Source: Margaritifera margaritifera
Taxonomy: Eukaryota > Mollusca > Bivalvia > Unionida > Margaritiferidae
NCBI GenBank assembly: GCA_029931535.1
Contig: JAQPZY010001495.1
Span: 3,012,001 to 3,076,000 of the forward strand
DNA: 64,000 nucleotides
Reading direction: 5' to 3'
Notes under the pieces: generated by a model
Told to the model about the DNA's origin: nothing
Seen by the model: the letters and a program-made list of their open reading frames with translations, nothing else
Databases searched by the model: none
Shown here: positions 1 to 11,558 of the stretch, in pieces
Layout of the letters: each line of letters starts with the position of its first letter
How positions within the stretch are numbered: the first letter of the stretch is position 1
Translations under genes and position numbers: made by a program

Positions 1-212
1 ACCTGATGCGCGTATTCGCGTGAGAACGATGCATTGGGAAACACTGATCCTCCCAAGAGATGACGATTTGGGACCAACGACGGTGGAGAATTTTGGATCG
101 GAAGCCATTCTCAGCTGAGGCTGACGATTTCGGCTCAGAGCTAGTTGCAGCACCAGTTAAGCTACCATCATTACCATTTGAGTCACCAGCAGCGCCCCAA
201 CAACACCCTTAG
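1..212 (+). pseudogene. C-terminal tail of an LTR-retrotransposon polyprotein (partial, frameshifted)
   Basis: An open frame from position 2 to 118 runs into a stop and appears to continue in another frame from 120 to 212, ending in a Pro/Ala-rich tail (APVKLP, then PAAPQQHP). A similar tail motif (APVEPP) recurs in a third frame just downstream. The stretch lies immediately upstream of a probable 3' LTR, so the simplest reading is the end of a pol-type polyprotein whose body lies left of the window. No catalytic domain is visible in this short piece, and the assignment rests mostly on position. It could instead be unrelated low-complexity coding debris. Confidence 0.35.
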
Positions 213-459
213 AGCGACAGCAATGCTACTACAACCATCTACAGCACCAGTTGAGCCACCTATGTAACTAAGTACTTGTTTTTATCGCCGCTTAGTCCAG
301 CTATTTGAGAGCTCTCAAGTAAGCATGGCATGCAGTTAAAGATTTCGCTTTTTCCTGATAAGGACAAACAGACAGAAGATGCGAGACCGACAAAACCTCT
401 GCACGCCGAGGATATGGTCACTCTGAGAAGCGTTCTGGGTCATAAAATGACACGTTTTC

Positions 460-1079
460 TGTTGTGAAATAGGCCATTTGCAAAGAGTATATAAGACCTT
501 GATAAACGCATTATAATCATTCCAATTTTAAATCCTGTGTTAAAACATTTCTGTTTTTATGATTAGTCTTTTTGAATCATCAGACTGTTTGGAATCATAG
601 TTGTGCTGTAATCTTGTAATCTTGTAGTACTGTAATGCCGTATTGCTGTATACATAATTCGAAAGGAATTATTTATTGGAACATTCATTGGAATTACCTA
701 AAGTGCTCATTAACCTTTGTCTTTAAATATAGGACTTTTGGATACTTGTTGACATTCTCAAAGATGATGTGGATTACATTATTGGGGTACATCAGTACAT
801 TCAAGAATATTGCTGGTACATCATGACATTCCAGACTAACCATTCATTCATTAGGAAGATTCATTCATTCGGAACAGTCATTCATTCAGAACATTCTATA
901 TTTAGGACTTGTGATTAGGACACTTAGGATTATAGGATTATTTGGATTTTAATTCACGTTACTGTAAGTTTCTTTTGCATTTTCACTTTACTAGAAAGAA
1001 ATTGTTTATTGATATTTACTTGATTTTATGGTTTCACTATCTTTCTGTTACATTATTTTAAGATCATAGAGTCGTAGCA
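460..1079 (+). mobile_element. Probable 3' LTR of the TGTTA...TAACA LTR family (copy 1)
   Basis: The last 250 bases align with the 3' halves of the LTRs ending at 3,164 and 61,687. All share the run AACATTCTAT, the phrase GACTTGTGATTAG, a TTACTTGATTT block, TTTCTGTTACAT and the terminal AGAGTCGTA. The end here is TAGCA rather than TAACA. The start is placed at a TGTTG at 460 but is uncertain, because the 5' part is diverged from the other copies. Polyprotein-like sequence precedes it, which is why it is called a 3' LTR rather than a solo LTR. The right-hand flank begins CATC, but the matching left flank lies outside the window. Confidence 0.5.
488..495 (+). promoter_or_regulatory. TATA box-like site in the LTR
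   Basis: TATATAAG lies about 30 bases into the proposed LTR. This fits a U3 promoter element, but in such AT-rich DNA a chance match is likely. Confidence 0.3.
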
Positions 1080-2469
1080 CATCTGCATGGGATGAACCGT
1101 ATGGTATCTTTCCAAAATACGTACACATTCAAAGTGTCATATTTATGATCGAAGCGACGTTTCTCGCATCGAGACTATATGTTTGTGTGTCTGTGTGTGT
1201 GTCATTCCTTACGACTAAGGACTAACAAGAGAAACAATTTTATTAATTACAAAGGCATGCAATAATCAAATCATTTCAAATGCAAGTAAGGTTAACGATG
1301 TTATATTGTTATTGAAATATATTTTCACATGCCATGCATTTTGATGTACACCAAGAATATGGATTTTCTTTTGTCAAGGTATGCCAGCTAACTAAATCAG
1401 ACATAAATGGTAAAAGTGGACATGTCAAAATGTAAAAATGACGATGAAGTGTCAAATATTAATCAATTGATCTAAACTAAATCAGGGGAAAAAACTATTG
1501 TTCAAGCGAAGTGTTAATATGTCTGCTTCCGAGCAATCGTTAAGTCTCTCTTTCACTCTCTCCTACACATGCACACTGTTGAAGGTGGATGGAGAGAGTA
1601 TTTTGTCAGTTGTGTCCTGGAAATATGGAATCTGCCACAATGACGTTGTTATTCTATCCAAAGTTAGAATAATATCTAGACATTATAGTTTAGTTCAACA
1701 ATATACGTAATTCAATCAGGAAAAAAGAGCTATTACTCTCAAGAACAATTTTGACGATACACGGTTGGGATGATACAGTTTGCTGTGCGCAAATATTTGC
1801 CGTAGCACCAGGAAATAGTTTCTACCTTACACATTTCAAGTTATGGATCATCTAGGATTCTAGATGGATAAATTAATGCCTCGGAAGAAAAAAAATGGAA
1901 GAAGGAAGCTTTCGTCCCATTTGTTTATCCTTTATAAATAACAATACTATTAGCAATATCATGTAGCACTTGTTGCAGTTCTTGCTCAATTTAGTAAAGC
2001 TAATGCAACTAGACTTTCCAAGTCGGTTACGACGGATAATGCCAATTTATTTCCTTTTACTTTCTTTCGTTTAAATTGCTTAGGAAGTTCTTCTGAATAG
2101 AGCCTTTGAATGTGTTTTATAAACAAGCACCACTAACTTTTTTCATGGGTCATAGACCTCAAAAGCTCATTTTTGCAGATGTAAAAACACTCTATACGAT
2201 CGAATGGAGCGTTGCCTAAAGTAGTTGATAGGTAAATGGTCTTGATTGTTTTGTAAGGTTTATAACAATTGTAGCATTTAAGCCCTTTTAACATGGAAAT
2301 GTAGTCAGCATTTTACCAATGCTACGAATGAGAGAATAAATTTACCTTTCGTATATAAATACAATTATAAAAGTCTATTGGATGAAAAGTGTTGAAATGA
2401 CAGCTCCGTCTAGACTGTGTTTCAGATTTTGTCATTTCTTTGCCAAATTTAGAATTATTATATACATCT
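1080..2469. other. No recognisable feature
   Basis: AT-rich sequence with a short GT-rich patch near 1,180-1,200. The longest open frame (1,498-1,710) has no recognisable motif. Confidence 0.5.
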
Positions 2470-3164
2470 TGTTATGTATGATGTTTATATGTTTAACTTT
2501 TGTCTATGATTGTAAGTTGTATGGATATTTGAAAATACATACTTAACTTTTGTCCATGTTTGTAAGTTGTGACATGTGTCAGGTAGGCCAGAATTTTCAT
2601 AGGCATTTCGCAACTAGACTTTTGTGACATATATCAGGTAGGCCAGTATTTTTCCATTAGAATTACTCATATTCTGTCATATAGGCATGTTTATTTATAT
2701 TTATATACATATTTTGGCAAACAAATTCATTCCTGTTCTAGAATTCCGGTTCTAAAGATCAGCCTATAAGGAATTGATTTTAGTAATTACAGTTGTGTTG
2801 TTGAAATCAGATAATTAGAGAGGAATTATTTATTTAAAATATTCACTGGAATTACGAAAGTGCTCATTGACTTTTGAATTAATATATAATTTGGGGATAT
2901 ATGTGAACTCATTCAAATACATTCTGAATTACATCTTTGTGGTACATCAGGACATTCAAGGCATTTGGAAATCATTCTGAACATTCTATTATTTTAGACT
3001 TGTGATTAGGACATTTATGATTATTTGGAATTTAACTCACAAGTTGTAAGTGTCTTCTGAATTTTCACTTTAATTGTCTGGAAATAAATTGTATGTTGAT
3101 TTTACTTGATTTTATGGGTTTCACTTTCTTTCTGTTACATATTTTAAGACCTAGAGTCGTAACA
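2470..3164 (+). mobile_element. Solo LTR with 4-bp target duplication (copy 2)
   Basis: The unit begins TGTTATGTATGATG and ends AGAGTCGTAACA, so the ends are the short inverted repeat TGTTA/TAACA. It is flanked on both sides by ATCT (2,466-2,469 and 3,165-3,168), a clean 4-bp target-site duplication. An AATAAA lies at 3,083-3,088, about 80 bases before the 3' end. An internal tandem duplication spans roughly 2,495-2,660 (TAACTTTTGTC and CAGGTAGGCCAG each occur twice). No internal coding region accompanies it, so it is a solo LTR left by LTR-LTR recombination. The same ends and a different 4-bp duplication occur at 60,871-61,687. Confidence 0.82.
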
Positions 3165-3493
3165 ATCTGTATTGTGTTTATTTTGCTGCTGAATAATGTT
3201 GTCTAAAATTAGTCAGTTTTCGTTTTATCAACATGTAATAAAGCAATTCAACGGCATTTAAACACAAATATATTAATTTTACTAGATTGTCTCATAACAG
3301 TAGTATAGCATGGCGATATATGGACAGTAATGGCACTATGGGTACAAGGGGAATTTAACATACGCCTCCATTTTGAAATGTGTCGATATGGACACAAATA
3401 ATAATTTAACATTAGTTAGTATGGCACTATATGCACAAGTGGAAATGTAATATTAAAAATGTCTATAGGTTTATATGACATTTCTCTTTGTGC
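3165..3493. other. AT-rich spacer with a diverged ~90-bp duplication
   Basis: GGCACTAT followed by a TACAAG/GCACAAG motif occurs at about 3,330 and again at about 3,421, suggesting an old tandem duplication. Nothing coding is seen. Confidence 0.35.
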
Positions 3494-4069
3494 TCATATC
3501 TTCTTCTTTTTTGGGGGGGAGGGGGTAGGGGTACAAAAATGGCACACTGGATAGGTGATGCCGCTTAGGGTTACTTGATCAACAGAGGACGTGCTGCAGT
3601 TTCGAGATTTAAGCTGCTCGCGCTTCTGGACTGTCTCTGTATTTCTCCTCAGCCCATAGTTTGTAGTTCTAGTATGGATGAGACTGCGCCAGGTGGAACG
3701 ATCCTGTGCGAGATCCTGCCAAGACACAGCGTCAGTGTTGAACTGTTTAAAATATGACTTGAGGGAGTCTTTGAAGCGTTTCTTCTGACCTCACTGAGAC
3801 CGGTTTCCCAACTTCAGCTCGCCGTAGAAGATCTTTGTTTGGTAGTTACTTTGTTTGTGGCTGCCTAGAATGCCTGCCCGTGTGAGAACCTCAGTGTCTG
3901 GGACCTTGTCCTGCAGTCTTATCCTCATCAGTTTCCTCATGCAGCCCATGTGAAAATGGTCCATTTTCCTGGCATGGCGTCTGTCCAGGTTTTGCATGCA
4001 TACAGCAGGGTTGGTAATACAATGGCTTTGTAGACCTTCAGTTTTGTTTACATACTTATGCTTCTGCAT
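3494..4069 (-). pseudogene. LINE ORF2 C-terminal region
   Basis: Two overlapping minus-strand frames (4,069-3,791 and 3,727-3,494) contain motifs of the region that follows the RT in many animal LINEs. HARKMDHFHMGCMRKLMRIR is followed by VLTRAGI, then WQDLAQDRSTWRSLI and a Cys/His ending VCHFC. A frameshift separates the two halves. The sequence is an old copy with no intact reading frame. Confidence 0.8.
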
Positions 4070-4211
4070 TCCAATACAATTGCGCCTAGTCCGCAGAAGG
4101 CCACACTTGCTTTGGCAATTCAGGTGATAGTTTCATTATCGATGTGGACTGCACTTGATAGTATACTGTTGAGATAGGTGGAATTGTCCGCTGCCTGGAA
4201 GGTTTGGCCAT

Positions 4212-4857
4212 TCACTGTGATGGTAGAATTCCTGGTGCATGTTGGTGCATCACCTCTGTCTTTCTGATACTGATTGTGAGCCCAAAATTGTCAGAAGCTG
4301 AAGAGAAAGGATCAATATTATGTTGCATGTCAGACTCGGATTTAGGATTCAGGGAACAGTCGTCAGCAAATAGAAGATCACGAACAGTCACTTCCTGTAA
4401 CTTTGTCTTCGCCCGTAGTCTACTCATGTTAAAGGGCTTGCCATCAGTCCTGTATCTAATGTCGATCCCAGTGTCTTAGTCACGGAAGATATCTGTGAGC
4501 ATGGATAAGAACATCATGCTGAAGATGGTTAGGGCCAACGCTAACAAGCTTGCAATCATGGAATTGCCGAACTATTACGATGAATTTCTCTGGGCAGCCC
4601 AATTTTGCAATGATCTTCCAGATTCATCCACGACTAACTGTGTCGAAGGCTTTTGTCAGGCCGACGAAAATTGTGTATAGGTTGGAGTTCTGTTCATTGC
4701 ATTTCTCTGAGAGTTGACGAACTGCAAACACCATGTTTATGGTCCCTAGCTCTTTCTTCAAGCCACAGAGACCATCATGCAGAAGCCCTTGATCGATGTG
4801 ATGCGCAAGGTGATTCCGCAGAACTCTGGCGAGGATTTTACCGGCTACTGACAGCAC
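4212..4857 (-). pseudogene. LINE reverse-transcriptase domain remnant
   Basis: The 77-residue frame 4,857-4,624 carries MLSVAGKILARVLRNHL and LTKAFDTVSRG, RT fingers/palm sequences. The aspartate expected before LTKAFD is glycine here (VGLTKAFD). The next piece (4,427-4,212) holds the catalytic FADD box in VRDLLFADDCS, followed by GLTISIRKTEVMHQ. The two pieces are in different frames and the intervening sequence is degraded. The enzyme would copy the element's RNA at a nicked target, but this copy cannot encode it. Confidence 0.85.
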
Positions 4858-5638
4858 TTAGATACCCTAATGATTCTTGTAGGATTGTCTGTTGCATTTC
4901 CACTTGTACAAGTGGACCATGGATACATCCTTGCACTCATGGGGTATAGTTCCTTAAGTCCACATTGACTGGAGGAATTCAGTCAGTTTGTGAGTAATGT
5001 GCGAGCCTCCGACTTTGTAGACTTCTGCTGGTATAGCATCTACTCCAGGTTCTTTGCCATTTGACAGCAGGTTGGTTGCTTTCTCAGTTTCAGCTAGAGT
5101 TGGAGGATCAGCAAGTGATATGTTGATTTCGATTTAGGGCAGTCGATCAGTTGCCTCCTTACGTAGAGATGATTGTTGTTAGAATATGTTAGTGAAGTGT
5201 TCTGCTCATCTGTATAGTATCTTCCCTTTGTCCGGGAGCAGTGTGATGCCGTCAGCACTCAATATTGGAGATGTTCCTGATAGACGTTCTTCATGTCATT
5301 CCTGTCTGCGTAGGACTGAATCTCAACCGCCTTGTCACCCAGCCATGAGTCTTGCAATTCTCTGAGTTTTGTTTGGACAGTCCTCTTGGTGCTGTTGAAG
5401 GCTGCCTTCTAAGATGAAAAAAATGCCGTCTTCTAAACAGGTTTTTTGGAGCCGATGTTTCTCGTTCATTAGTCTCCGTACGTCAGTACCGTTCTAATCA
5501 AACTAATCTTGATGTTTACCTGTAGTGGGACTGAGGGTTTTTGATGCAACTGAGTACACAGAGTCACTGAAGGATACCTAGTTTTCCTCGACGTTTTCGT
5601 TCTCGAAGTTCGCAGTTAATAGTTGGCTGCACAGTTCT

Positions 5639-6215
5639 TCAATAAACCCATGTGTCACATTCTCCCGTTTCAGTTAGGAGACATTGAGCTTTTTGAAAGC
5701 TTTTTTTGCCTTGTGGTCTTCTGCTAGACTGAATCCGGATATTGCTCATGGAGACTTTGAGCCTGTGGTCAGTGCCGCATTCTGCACTTCTCATGGTCTT
5801 CGTCATTCCTATACCCTGCCTGTCTCTTTTTATAATGATGAGGTAGTAAATGCAATGGTAGTGGTTGGAGTGCGGGTGCATCCAAGACAGCATGTTTTGG
5901 TTTGGCATGCGGAAGGCTATGTTGTGGCTATTAAGAGGATGTGTTCAGCGTATTTCCTCAGTAGGAGGAGTCTGTTGTTGTTACATTTGCTAATACCATT
6001 TTAGCCAATGACGCCTGGCCATGTCTGGTGAATTGCGCCACATCTAGCACTGAAGTTACCAAGGAAGACGAGCTTGTCTTCCTTCCGCACTTCTGCGATA
6101 AGAAACTCCATGTCTTCATAAAAGGTTTGCTTGATCTCATCTGGGTTGGTCATGGTGGGTCCATAGACACCGATTATAGTTGATGTCATTTTCTTCGTTT
6201 AAATTTTTTCAAATT
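5639..6215 (-). pseudogene. LINE apurinic-type endonuclease remnant
   Basis: Minus-strand frames at 6,189-6,001 and 5,908-5,639 show STIIGVYGPTM, FYEDMEFLIAEV, KLVFLGNFSARCG (normally GDFNARVG) and, further on, TDHRL, the conserved catalytic Asp-His pair of these endonucleases. The change from GDFNAR to GNFSAR removes a normally invariant aspartate. Frames shift between the pieces. The N-terminal motif of the domain is absent. Confidence 0.85.
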
Positions 6216-6239
6216 CTGTGAGGCGCATTTGGGGTAGAA

Positions 6240-6975
6240 GTAATTCAAAAGTTGTTCATATTTTCAGATACGGCTGCATTATTTGATGGTGGTCAACATC
6301 ATCTGTACAGACTTGTAAGGTCTTTGTGACATGGTGTCATCTCTGATATTTAGTCCAATTATGTTTTACACTTTTGAGAATAATGATTTCAATCAAATGT
6401 GTTTAAATTATTTTGCACGGTTCTATTTTAGTAGTAGTGTTCATATTTGATGGCAGATCGGTATTGTATGCACAAATTTGAAAGGTCTTGATGACATCAT
6501 GTTTTGTTTTTTCTTCAAAAATTAAATTCTGTCGAGCGCTGTTTAAGAAGGAATCACTTAGAGGTTTTTCTATTTTTAGTAACGTTGGCCACATTTGATG
6601 GCGGTTTGGCATCAATTGTATAAACTTGTAGGCCAGCATGTTTTTTTTATCAAAATTGGTTACATTTTGATTTGTAATTTTTAGAAGAACTTGTTTGAAG
6701 GCTTTCTATTTTGGTAAAGTCGGCCATATCGATGGCAGATTGGCATCTATTTGCATAAACCTGAAAGGTCTTTATGCCAGTATGCTTTCTTTCAGATTTA
6801 ATTAAATTCTGTTTAGCGGTTTATTTTAGAAGAAGTCATTTAAATGCTTTTTTTAGTAACGGCTGTAACTATGGCGGACCGGTATCATTTGTACAGAATT
6901 GAAGAACATTTATGCCAGGATGCTCTTTACTGAATTTGGTCAAAATTGGTCTGGCAGTTTTAGAGAAGGCTTTGA
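6240..6975. repeat. Diverged tandem repeat, about five units of 136-163 bp
   Basis: The anchor ATTTGATGG or a variant recurs near 6,281, 6,446, 6,594, 6,730 and 6,870. Each is followed by a GGYATCATTTG-like phrase, AACTTGWAAGGTC and a TATGCCAG-like phrase. Units are diverged, so the array is old. It directly abuts the LINE's truncated 5' end. Confidence 0.65.
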
Positions 6976-7006
6976 AAATAGCAAATGATGACGAACCGAC
7001 TGCGGA

Positions 7007-8116
<1,110 letters not shown>

Positions 8117-8135
8117 CTCTCTCGTTCCCTCTCTC

Positions 8136-8180
<45 letters not shown>
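8117..8180. repeat. (CT)n microsatellite
   Basis: Imperfect CT-rich sequence becomes pure (CT)n from about 8,142. Confidence 0.95.
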
Positions 8181-8181
<1 letters not shown>

Positions 8182-8744
8182 AGAGAACATTCTGTATAAC
8201 TGAAACATTTTAACCGTCACAGTAACGTGCTTTGTTATTTTTCTCTCCAGATTACATTAGCATTTATATTTATTTTTTTTTACAAATTATACAATTCAAT
8301 GAGGAATTTAAATTTCAGTCGGTATTTTAACAAAGGAGTATTGCTTTACATCCAAACATCTGATACTCTGGTAGGAAAAGATATCTGGATCAATATTTCG
8401 ACGATTCACAATCGATATAAATAATCCATATAAAGAAGAAGGAAAAAAATATACTATATTGTTTTTATACGACAATTACGTATTCCAGAGTTTATTGTAA
8501 TTTTTACACCATAATGTTTTGGGAAAGCAATTGGAAAGTCTAAGCAGGCTGAGACGTATCGTGCTGCATAATTAATGTCACCCAGCAATTGTATTAACAC
8601 GTCGCCTTCTTCTAACCAGAACATATAACTTAATTCTGTTATTTTTCTCCTCAGGGTAAGATCTAGATTGACAACTTTAAAAACATTATTATAACTAACA
8701 TGCAAACATACAAGAAAGTAAAATAATTCGGTTTGGTTTCGTGT
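8181..8744. other. No recognisable feature
   Basis: AT-rich. Short open frames only; none resembles a known family. Confidence 0.45.
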
Positions 8745-8920
8745 TTTACGGCACAGCAACATAAGTAAGTTTTTTAGTGATGAGGCAGTTGGAGTAAAGT
8801 GCCTTGTCCACGGACACACTACGGTAGCCGACCTGGACTGATCCGATGGTAGGAATTGAACACGCACTCATTCGGTCGCGAGTTCGGCGTCCTAACCACT
8901 GCGCCACTGCAGACGTATTC
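8745..8920 (-). mobile_element. tRNA-derived SINE (copy 1)
   Basis: On the minus strand a tRNA-like head begins GCAGTGGCGCAGTGGTTAGG (A-box region, about 8,892-8,912). It continues to a B-box-like GTTCAATTCCTA (8,850-8,861). Then comes a body with GACAAGGCACTTTACTCC (about 8,791-8,809). The same body phrase occurs in the copy at 47.7 kb. The head would supply an internal RNA polymerase III promoter. The 3' limit is not sharp. A 137-residue open frame across it is a by-product. Confidence 0.8.
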
Positions 8921-10530
8921 TCCATCCCGAGCCCGCAGGAGGATAAAGTAAAATGAAAGTGACAATATATTTTTATCAATAAGTCTCCGATTGACAAATG
9001 ATAACTTAAGTTCAAGCAGAAAAGATAAAAATGAAGCTTTCATTATTCCTTCGTGGAATTGGTTTCGTAATACATCGTTACAGCGGCTTGCCGAGTTTGC
9101 GATGCATAAATAGTTTAGCAGACAAAAGTTGACATCCTAAGCTGGTCTGAATGTCTGCTTACACCTATGTTTTGGATTAGTGTTCAAATGATGTCTTCTT
9201 CTGAACTGTGTCTTAGTATTTTCAACCAGCATCGCTAACTTTTCTCCATCGGTTGTCGGCCTTACAATATCATTTTATAAATGTGAACAACTTAGTATGA
9301 CCGAAAAAGTCGGGTAATAATGTCAGCTATTTTAGCATGAAAATTTGGACTATTTTCCTAAATGTAAATAATCAGCATTTACCAGTTAATTTGAAAGTTA
9401 TTTTCTGTTGAAAATCAATGCTAAGGACCTACTGGGGAAGGAAGCTCTTTTCCCATATAAATCTCTGTAGTTTAATTTCAGTAGATAGAAAACGCATTTT
9501 CTAGGTCATAAACCTATCACAGCTGCAGAACCAGCAATCTTGTAAATTTAAAATAGTACAAACTTTACCTACGCAGTTGAGTTAGCACAGCGAACACAAA
9601 ATAACTTCGAACTGCTTACATGTAAAAAATGAAATGATGTGCTGTCCGTGTGCTTGTGCTTTGCACTCTCTAGTCCGCTTCCAATTTTAACACAGCTTTT
9701 CAATGTGCATTAGTAGAGTTAGACTGGTTCAAACTGTGTAAATCAATAACAGGGTAAGCCAGTCTATCATTCTCCAAATATCTTACCTACTGTATCATAT
9801 ACTTCAATCAATATTACGTAGCCATTTGCACTAACTTAAGACATCAGTGAAGCTTAAATGTATTTTTCAGGAATGTACAGAAATTGTTACATCTAAATGT
9901 ATAAGTATAACAACATTGAAGCTTTTATTATTAGTTTCTCATATAAATAAGATTGTATTTGTTGAGCATTGTATAAAGTTCAAGCCTTAGATTTTGATGG
10001 ATGATGCAGCATCTAACTTGACCATAGTCTATCGTTTCTATAACATGTTTAATTTACATCAGCAGTTGATATTTTCAAAAATTATTTAACATACACATGC
10101 ATATGGTATATTTCTTTACATACATTATACAGGAATGTTATGCTATCAAGTAAAATAGAAAGTACGACACAAATTTGATTTCTCTGACGTCCGATAAATA
10201 AATACCCTCGTAATTTCCCATACAACCTCATGGAAACTTCATGCCATTGTTATGAATCTTCACTTGTCGCAAAAATCCCTTTGTTACAGAACAGGAAATT
10301 CAACAGCTAGGTAGCTGTTTAATTTTCAGGAGTCAGTATTCTCAGAAGCCATGTATACATGGTCACCTGCTCATAACGGACACATATCTGGAGCAAACAC
10401 CTGATCATATCGAACACATATAGATTATAGATATGAATGCTAAAATGGCTGATATACATGCAAATTACTTTATTCACTGTATTGAGAGTTTTTTTTCTTC
10501 ATTGCATTGACAGCAAGCATACGTTTTATT

Positions 10531-10532
<2 letters not shown>
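8921..10532. other. No recognisable feature
   Basis: 1.6 kb of AT-rich unique-looking sequence without a long open frame, RNA gene or obvious repeat. Confidence 0.5.

Positions 10533-10602
<70 letters not shown>
10533..10602. repeat. (TA)n microsatellite
   Basis: About 70 bases of pure TA, ending where a GC-rich TIR element begins. The TA tract resumes on the element's far side. Confidence 0.97.
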
Positions 10603-10605
<3 letters not shown>

Positions 10606-10744
10606 GGCCGTCGTAATGTGCGGGCGCCATGTCCGGGGGCGCCGTTTCGCGGAGTTTGCGGTCTTTTTTTCTGAATGGGAGGCGCAAAAAGGTGACGCTC
10701 GCCCGGGGCGCCGTTTCGTCCTGCGGAAACATGCGACGGCCCTG
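10603..10744. mobile_element. 142-bp GC-rich hAT-like MITE inserted in a TA microsatellite
   Basis: The perfect terminal inverted repeat CAGGGCCGTCG / CGACGGCCCTG bounds a GC-rich core rich in GGCGCC. The flanks are TATATATA on the left and TGTATATA on the right, consistent with an 8-bp hAT target duplication with one change, although the repetitive target makes this hard to prove. CAGGG ends are typical of hAT elements. There is no coding capacity. Confidence 0.72.
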
Positions 10745-11558
10745 TGTATATATATTTTTAAATCTTGCTTCTTAAATACATCAGTAATGCAGATTTCTAC
10801 GATAAATGAACATATTCCAAAGCAAATGAGAGAAAAATAACAACTACCTTTAATGCGTTTTCAAACTAAAAAGAATTGGAACGAATGAATACACAGAGAT
10901 TAAGTAGAAATATCAATATGAAAATTCATTTAAAAGAAATTTAAATACTTTTAGATTTTATGGCGGTAAAAATCAAGATCCGTGTGAATTTTTCAATGAC
11001 ATTGAACCTTATTTGAAGAAAATCATAATTTGACAAATTCGGCAATTTGGTTTTGCAAAAGCACAGCTAGACTTCACGATCAAATTTATGAAAGCTTATT
11101 CCAAAGCAAGAAGCAGACCGAGTACAAAGAACTGTATTATAGAGAAAGACCTATGAACATATTGAGCAGCGGTGAAATGGACGATGTCGCTGTCATTTGG
11201 ACGGGAAATGAGCAAAAATAAATCATGTACGTTTCACAGGATTAATTAGTTTGCATTGCAGATAGATAGGTATCAACCGCTCAGAAGAAAGTGATATATA
11301 TTTGCCTGAGTGGGTTAAGAACAAAAAACTATGTGTAAACGTAAATATACGGATCATAAATGGGATTTTTTTTACGCTATTTAGACACTTTTAAATTTCC
11401 AGCAACAACAAAAAAAAATTAGAAGAAAAAAGAGAAAAAAGAAAAACATCAGAAACCATAGAAATACAATTTAGATAAATACATTCGTTGGTTCAATAAA
11501 TGTCTAGTGAAAATAGAGAACATAAAAAATTAAGAATTGATTTAATATTTCTGTAAAT
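10745..11558. other. AT-rich spacer, possible upstream Polinton sequence
   Basis: A 63-residue plus-strand frame (11,030-11,221) may be part of the polymerase N-terminal region but carries no motif I can name. An A-rich stretch lies at about 11,400-11,450. Confidence 0.35.

Larger units (their letters stand above)
3494..6240 (-). mobile_element. Decayed, 5'-truncated non-LTR retrotransposon (LINE)
   Basis: Read on the minus strand, the pieces fall in the order endonuclease (6,215 down to 5,639), reverse transcriptase (about 4,860 down to 4,212) and a C-terminal region (4,069 down to 3,494). This is the order expected for an APE-type LINE ORF2. The frame changes several times and stops interrupt it, so the copy is dead. 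The first part of the endonuclease is missing, consistent with 5' truncation during target-primed reverse transcription. No clean poly(A) tail or target duplication is visible. The clade is not assigned. Confidence 0.88.

Noticed and set aside
4204..6004. Plus-strand frames of 91, 98 and 106 residues
   Set aside because: Complementary to the minus-strand LINE domains, which carry the recognisable motifs.
8454..8867. 137-residue minus-strand frame
   Set aside because: Half of it is the SINE read through; no family resemblance.
8850..8912. A true tRNA gene
   Set aside because: A- and B-box-like sequences are present but the head does not look like a clean cloverleaf and is fused to a SINE body also found at 47.7 kb.
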